Assembly: GCF_001663375.1 (NCBI RefSeq)
Contig: NZ_LCTF01000016.1
Span: forward strand, 1-48,673
Reading direction: 5' to 3'
From: Caldivirga sp. MU80
Lineage (GTDB): Archaea; Thermoproteota; Thermoprotei; Thermoproteales; Thermocladiaceae
DNA length: 48,673 nt
A model generated the notes under the pieces. That model had not been told where the DNA came from and made no database searches. It worked only from the letters and a program-made list of their open reading frames with translations. The translations under genes were made by a program, and so were the position numbers. Positions 44,252 to 48,673 of the stretch are shown piece by piece. Within the stretch, counting starts at the first letter, position 1, and each line of letters begins with the position of its first letter.

Positions 44252-45733
44252 TTATTGCACCTTAACCATTGGGAATGGTATCACCTCCTTAATTGAGTAT
44301 TGGCCTATTAGGACCATGACTAGCCTGTCAATACCCACGCCTAGGCCACCCGTGGGTGGCATGCCGTAGCTGAGGGCCATCACGAAGTCGTAGTCGTAGG
44401 GGTGGGCCTCCTCGTCACCCCTCTTGAAGCGTTCAGCCTCCTCCTCGAAGAACTTATGCTGAAGCACAGGGTCATTAAGCTCAGTATATGCATTTGCCAA
44501 TTCGAGACCGGCTATGTATAGTTCGAAGCGTTCTATTAAACCAGGCTTGGACCTATGGGGCTTACACAGTGGTGTTGTTTCCTGGGGATAGTCTGTTACG
44601 AAGGTTGGCTGGATAAGCTTAGGCGCAACGAGCTTATCGAAGAGCTTCTCAATCATGAATCCCCTGACATACTGCCCACCCCTGGGCACAAGCCTATTCT
44701 CATCCATTAGCCGCCTTAACTCATCATCGCTCATCTTCTCAACATCCCTACCTAACTCGCTGCTGAGTGCCTCATACATGGTAACCCTCTTGAAGGGGGC
44801 TGTCAGGTTAATCTCAACGTACCTCCCCTCACCAATGGGGTATTTGACCGTTGATGAACCAAGCACCTTAACTGCCACCTGCGATATCATTTCTTCAGTC
44901 AGCTTCATCACATCATTATAATCAGCGTAGGCCCAGTAAAGCTCAAGCATTGTGAACTCCGGGTTGTGGTGTACGTCGATATCCTCGTTCCTAAAGACCT
45001 TACCGATCTCGTAAACCTTATCAAAACCACCCACTATGAACCTCTTCAGGTAAAGCTCAAGGCTAATCCTCAGGTACCAGTCCTCATCAAGGGCATTAAC
45101 ATGGGTCTTAAAGGGCTTGGCCAATGCCCCACCGTAGACTGGTTGAAGAACAGGGGTCTCAACCTCAAGGAACCCCCTTGAGTTGAGGAACTCCCTTATC
45201 GCCTGAATCACCCTAAACCTAGTTTGAATTACCCTCCTGGCCTCACTATTGTAAAGGAGGTCAAGGTACCTGTGCGTGTACCTCCACTCGGTAGTGTACT
45301 TACTCCAGTCAGGTGGTTCAAGCAGCGCCTTTGAGAGTAGCTCATAGTTGCGGACCAATAGCGTTAATTCACCCTTAAGCGTGTAGAATAAGTCACCCTC
45401 AACCCCTATGATATCGCCCCTGTCTATGAACCTATGGAACTCCTCAAACCTCTCACCAAGTTCATTAACCCTCAGGTAAAGTTGAAGCCTCTCCCCCTCA
45501 TCAAAGATATCGACGAATGACGCCTTACCATGTCTTCTGATGTTAGCAACCCTACCCACCGTCCTGATACCCCTGTAGAATGGGTCATGGCTAACCGGGT
45601 AATTCTTAGCCAACTCCCTTATCTGCGCAATGGTGTGAGTGAACTCGAACTTATGCGGATAAGGATTAACACCCCTACTCCTCAACTCCTCAACAACCCT
45701 TAACCTGTTGGGGTCCCACTGGGGTTTATACAT
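44252..45733 (-). CDS. lysS: Lysyl-tRNA synthetase (class II)
   Basis: Charges tRNA-Lys. The N-terminal OB fold ([20 protein letters not shown]) is followed by the class II core with [20 protein letters not shown], motif 2 ([20 protein letters not shown]) and motif 3 ([15 protein letters not shown]). At about 493 residues it is the usual length. Many archaea use a class I LysRS instead, so the class II form is informative. ATG 45733 was chosen over a TTG at 45745, because TTTAAAAG lies about 27 bases before it. Confidence 0.95.
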   Translation of the reverse strand: MYKPQWDPNRLRVVEELRSRGVNPYPHKFEFTHTIAQIRELAKNYPVSHDPFYRGIRTVGRVANIRRHGKASFVDIFDEGERLQLYLRVNELGERFEEFHRFIDRGDIIGVEGDLFYTLKGELTLLVRNYELLSKALLEPPDWSKYTTEWRYTHRYLDLLYNSEARRVIQTRFRVIQAIREFLNSRGFLEVETPVLQPVYGGALAKPFKTHVNALDEDWYLRISLELYLKRFIVGGFDKVYEIGKVFRNEDIDVHHNPEFTMLELYWAYADYNDVMKLTEEMISQVAVKVLGSSTVKYPIGEGRYVEINLTAPFKRVTMYEALSSELGRDVEKMSDDELRRLMDENRLVPRGGQYVRGFMIEKLFDKLVAPKLIQPTFVTDYPQETTPLCKPHRSKPGLIERFELYIAGLELANAYTELNDPVLQHKFFEEEAERFKRGDEEAHPYDYDFVMALSYGMPPTGGLGVGIDRLVMVLIGQYSIKEVIPFPMVKVQ

Positions 45734-45894
45734 ACTTAACGGCAAGGCGGCAGTGGCCTTTTAAACCTTGTACCCCTCATGATCAATTAACAATTACGCC
45801 GTTAAGCCACCTAATAACAATTATAATTTAAGTTGAATATAAATGAGACTACATAGGTTAAGCACTTAAATCACCTAGAGTTAACTAGCCCCTG

Positions 45895-46953
45895 ATGCTG
45901 CAGGTGGATGATGACCTAGTGGATGCATTAATGATACTTGGGTTGTCTAAAAAGGAGGCCACGGTGTTAGCCTACCTAATAATGAGAGGTAGCGCCACTG
46001 CCAAGGACATAATGGCCGACCTATCAATACACCAACCCCAACTATACAATGTAATGATGTCCCTGGAGAGGAAGGGGTTTGTTAATATTCAGCACAGTAA
46101 ACCCAAGGTCTACGAGCCAATAAGCGTAGGGTTAATAATGGAGATGATTGAAAATGAGGCGTCAAGGCGTAAGCAAGCCATCGTGAAGGCCATTTCTTCA
46201 TTAACCAGGGGTGAAAGGTCAAGGAGCCTGGTGTGGGTTACGAGGGGTATTGATAATATTGTGAATAACTCCGCGGCATTGATTCAGGAGGCTAAGAGTG
46301 AATTGTACATATCAGCGACCCCCATGTTACTAGGTAGGTTGTTAAAGTACATTAAGGGCCTTAACCCAAGGGTTAAGGTATACGTATTCATCTACCCCTA
46401 CTTAGATGAGGAGTTATTAACAAGCCTAAAGGGCATTGATAATGTAGTTGAGGTTAAGACCAATAGGCTTGGCCCATTCTCCCTAATATCACCAGACGCA
46501 GAATCATGCGTGTTCACAATGATTAAGGCCAGTCTGAGCGATAGAAACGGCGCCTACGGCTACGTGTTTAGGGATAGGGCAATGACCCTGCAGTTCATAC
46601 ATAGCCTGTTCGATGCGTGGAGGCGTGCCCAAACGGTATACAGGAGGGAGTTTAAGGAGTCGGATTACCCATTGGTGTTCAACTCGCACAGGTTCGCCAC
46701 CTGGGAGATACTTAGGGCTAGGGAGATTGGGTTAAACATAGAGGTTAAGGTTAAGGGTTACTTAACAAAGACAGGTGAAGAGGTGAGCCTAATTGGCACA
46801 CCTGTTAACGTAACCATAAGTAGTGATGTGGTGAACTTCGAGCTAATACCCAAGGGCGGCGGCAAACCAATACTAGTGGGTGGCACAAATGCATTGATTG
46901 AGGACGTGGAGTCCGAGTACGTTGAAATTAATCCCTTGAGCCAAGGCATGTAA
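45895..46953 (+). CDS. TrmB-family transcriptional regulator
   Basis: A 352-residue regulator of sugar or oligosaccharide uptake. The N-terminal winged helix (LVDALMILGLSKKEATVLAY, IHQPQLYNVMMSLERKGFVN) matches TrmB. The middle has the phospholipase-D-like domain of this family (LYISATPMLLGRLLKYI) and the C-terminus a beta-rich effector domain (VNVTISSDVVNFELIP). It precedes the binding-protein gene on the same strand by 74 bases, so it probably controls that transporter. Confidence 0.85.
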   Translation: MLQVDDDLVDALMILGLSKKEATVLAYLIMRGSATAKDIMADLSIHQPQLYNVMMSLERKGFVNIQHSKPKVYEPISVGLIMEMIENEASRRKQAIVKAISSLTRGERSRSLVWVTRGIDNIVNNSAALIQEAKSELYISATPMLLGRLLKYIKGLNPRVKVYVFIYPYLDEELLTSLKGIDNVVEVKTNRLGPFSLISPDAESCVFTMIKASLSDRNGAYGYVFRDRAMTLQFIHSLFDAWRRAQTVYRREFKESDYPLVFNSHRFATWEILRAREIGLNIEVKVKGYLTKTGEEVSLIGTPVNVTISSDVVNFELIPKGGGKPILVGGTNALIEDVESEYVEINPLSQGM

Positions 46954-47027
46954 CCTTGCCAGTGACTTGAGCAAATTATACTAAGCCATGTAGTAAAATT
47001 TAAAAACACCAGCACATTAAATAGCCT

Positions 47028-47933
47028 ATGCCCAATAACGAACTCTCAATGGTAAGGGTAATGGTTATACTGGCCGTGGCTGTAATGGCCGTGTACGGTG
47101 CAGCGGTTGTGTATGCTCAGCAGAGGCCGCAGATCATAGGTGGAAACCCAGTAACAATAATACTAACCCCCGGCACACCAATGTGGAATCCCTACGCGCC
47201 AAGCAACATGATTGGTAACACGTGGGACTACCTACCATTGGCAGCCTTCAACCCATTAACAGGCCAATGGTGGCCTATACTAGCCGAAAATTGGACTGTT
47301 CAGGTTTTGCCTAATGGTAGTGGTATTTTGACTATTTACCTTAGGCCTGGCCTATACTGGTTCAACGGCACTAATGCAATACCCTTCACTGCTTGGGATG
47401 TTTATGCTCAGTTTTACATTGGTATGAAGGCATTCGCCTGGTATGTGCCTTGGATTAACCAGTCCCTAGTGGATGAGGATGTTAGGGTGTTGAACAACTA
47501 CACGATACAATTCCTATTCCAAGAATGGACCCCATACATACCATACTGGCTACTAACAAGCTGGATAGACGTACCATACCCAGTCTGGAAACCAATAGTG
47601 GATGAATTAAAGACCATGAATGTTACTCAGGCGACTAAATTCGCAACAAACATAACCGAGTACGTGGTTCCATACTACGGCCTATACCCGTATTACCTAA
47701 GCTACGTTAGCACAACCTACCTCCACTTCACCCTTGAACCACCCAACCTGTTAAGCTCATGGTACCAGGTCTTCCCCTTCGCATCCTGGCAATACTACGA
47801 CCCAACGGCTGTGGTTTGGGAGACTGGTGGCAACACACAGGCCTTAAGCGGCATGCTTGCCGGTAAGATTACGTACGACTGGATTGGGTTATCTGAAGCA
47901 CAGCTTAAGGTAGTCAACAGTACACCGGGCTGA
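47028..47933 (+). pseudogene. Oligopeptide/oligosaccharide-binding protein (SBP family 5), cut by transposon insertion
   Basis: N-terminal part of an extracytoplasmic binding protein. A signal peptide (VMVILAVAVMAVYGAAVVYA) is followed by the family 5 core: VTIILTPGTPMWNPYAPSNM, WWPILAENWTVQVLPNGSGI, LYWFNGTNAIPFTAWDVYAQ and NNYTIQFLFQEW. Only 301 residues remain of an expected 600 or more. The frame ends at a TGA whose last base is the first base of the element at 47933. AATTTAAAAAC near 46996-47006 is its promoter. The remainder would lie beyond the element, outside the window. Confidence 0.85.
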
Positions 47934-48673
47934 TGACCCCCTCCCTACCTCGGGGAGGTAGGGTTAATCTTGGGGGTCTTGGTTGTTTCCCCCTCCATGG
48001 GGGTTAATGGTTTTACTCCGTTAGTGGTGATTATGTAGCTCAGTATCTTCTTTGGTATAGGCGTCTCATAGCCCACTCTTTTTGCAATATTCCTTGCTGC
48101 GTTTAGGTCGGCGTTGATTTTGATCCCAGTTGTCTGGCATATGTATAGTCCCCTCTTGACTCTGCCACTTTCATGCTTCATGCTGCATATTGAGCATTGT
48201 TTACTAGTCCCGTATTCATTAACCACGTTGAGCCTTATGCCGTACTCCCGCAATACCTCACCCAACCACCTAATGACCTTGTTGAACCACCAAATGTTCA
48301 CATTATACTCGTTGCCATCATCTTGACTCACTAAATAGGGGTATCCGATGAATACCTCATCAACACCCATTTCATGCATTATCCTCGCTAGGAATCTGAT
48401 TGCTGTCCTATAGTAGTGCCTTAGCCTCTCGTGTTGCTTATACTTGGCATGCAGCCAATAGGCATGGTACCTCCTCCATGCTTCGAATCCGTGGTTCCTC
48501 AGCCAGTCTCTGACTGATTGGTAGGTGCCTATTTCCCTCTTCCACCAGTAGTACTCAGCCTTAATACTCGAACCCTTGATTAAAATCGCAGTGTCACTGT
48601 GATTGAAAACCACAGCAAACAAATTGTTTAAACCAATGTCTATGAAAGCCTTATTACTGCCTTTAGGCTTCTC
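47933..48673 (-). mobile_element. IS200/IS605-type element with tnpB (left part beyond window)
   Basis: Its right end (minus-strand sense) closes GGGAGGGGGTCAT at 47933, directly after CTG of the interrupted binding-protein gene. A nine-pair hairpin CCCTACCTC/GAGGTAGGG (47943-47963) and CCCCC/GGGGG (47990-48004) match the stems in the three small copies. The tnpB coding sequence runs almost to the end. The left end and any tnpA are outside the window. Confidence 0.85.
47945..48673 (-). CDS. tnpB: TnpB RNA-guided nuclease (partial, N-terminus off window)
   Basis: The C-terminal 242 residues of a TnpB. The RuvC-like site is present in all three parts: AFIDIGLNNLFAVVFN (first aspartate), VDEVFIGYPYLVSQDD (glutamate) and INADLNAARNIAKRVG (last aspartate). 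The zinc-ribbon has CSIC intact, but the second pair is reduced to ICQTT, so zinc binding may be weakened. Known TnpB proteins cut DNA using an omega RNA read from the element's right end; here the last 25 codons lie within that region. Stop TAG at 47945 is 12 bases from the element border. Confidence 0.88.
   Translation of the reverse strand, partial: EKPKGSNKAFIDIGLNNLFAVVFNHSDTAILIKGSSIKAEYYWWKREIGTYQSVRDWLRNHGFEAWRRYHAYWLHAKYKQHERLRHYYRTAIRFLARIMHEMGVDEVFIGYPYLVSQDDGNEYNVNIWWFNKVIRWLGEVLREYGIRLNVVNEYGTSKQCSICSMKHESGRVKRGLYICQTTGIKINADLNAARNIAKRVGYETPIPKKILSYIITTNGVKPLTPMEGETTKTPKINPTSPR

Noticed and set aside
1..48673. CRISPR arrays, rRNA genes and a replication origin
   Set aside because: No regularly spaced direct repeats, no rRNA-like stretches and no origin-box clusters were seen in the window.

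Overview
This 48.7 kb window is archaeal and points to the Thermoproteales, most likely a Caldivirga- or Vulcanisaeta-like genus. The signs are eukaryote-type ribosomal proteins (eS4, eS26, eL15, eL38), archaeal-type Ala-, Asn-, Trp- and Lys-tRNA synthetases, many apparently leaderless genes with a TATA box about 25 bases before the start codon, heavy AGG use for arginine, an intron-bearing tRNA, and a very short RNase P RNA resembling the minimal type T form known from this order. The genus is inferred; no database search was run.

Layout. 1-3.9 kb: glycerol use (a glpA-like dehydrogenase and glpK) divergent from a class I aminotransferase. 4.1-7.2 kb: DUF1286 and an orphan gene, the uL24-eS4-uL5 operon, then the RNase P RNA on the minus strand. 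7.3-9.2 kb: a DsrE-like gene, archease, a second DsrE-like gene broken by a small transposon, and a membrane protein. 9.4-19 kb: a possible DHH-fold protein, agmatinase, two DUF131 membrane proteins, a Pcc1-like KEOPS subunit, AsnRS, endonuclease III, eL38 and the OppD/OppF ATPases. 19-33 kb: a heparinase II/III-like protein, eL15, a phosphohexomutase, DUF99, a UPF0309 sugar-phosphate isomerase next to a DUF1343/NamZ-like glycosidase, AlaRS, an AbrB-like regulator and a GH127 beta-L-arabinofuranosidase. 33-46 kb: PEBP, uL1, a TRIC/UPF0126 gene broken by a small transposon, uL22, uS7, a phosphoesterase, thiolase, TrpRS, YkgJ, eS26, tRNA-Val, a Tyr-heptad coiled-coil surface protein, small membrane and Cys-rich proteins, a C/D box sRNA and LysRS. 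46-48.7 kb: a TrmB-family regulator and an oligopeptide/oligosaccharide-binding protein cut short by a TnpB-encoding IS200/IS605-type element.

The most notable structure is one transposon family present four times: one tnpB-bearing copy running off the right edge (47933 onward) and three non-coding copies of 262, 176 and 173 bp (8304-8565, 32994-33169, 35023-35195). On the minus strand all three complete copies sit directly 3' of TGAC. All four end in GGTCAT behind two conserved GC-rich hairpins. Removing the copies at 8304 and 35023 at these exact boundaries restores open frames of 110 and 211 codons with no target duplication, as expected for single-strand IS200/IS605 transposition. The small copies keep the end that in TnpB systems makes the guide (omega) RNA, so they could in principle supply guides in trans to the full copy.

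Metabolic theme: glycerol, oligopeptide/oligosaccharide uptake, a polysaccharide-lyase-like enzyme, arabinofuranosidase and a possible N-acetylmuramate glycosidase suggest a heterotroph living on polymers, including perhaps bacterial cell walls (inference). The housekeeping genes are dispersed; uL1, uL22, uS7, eL15, eL38 and eS26 each stand alone.
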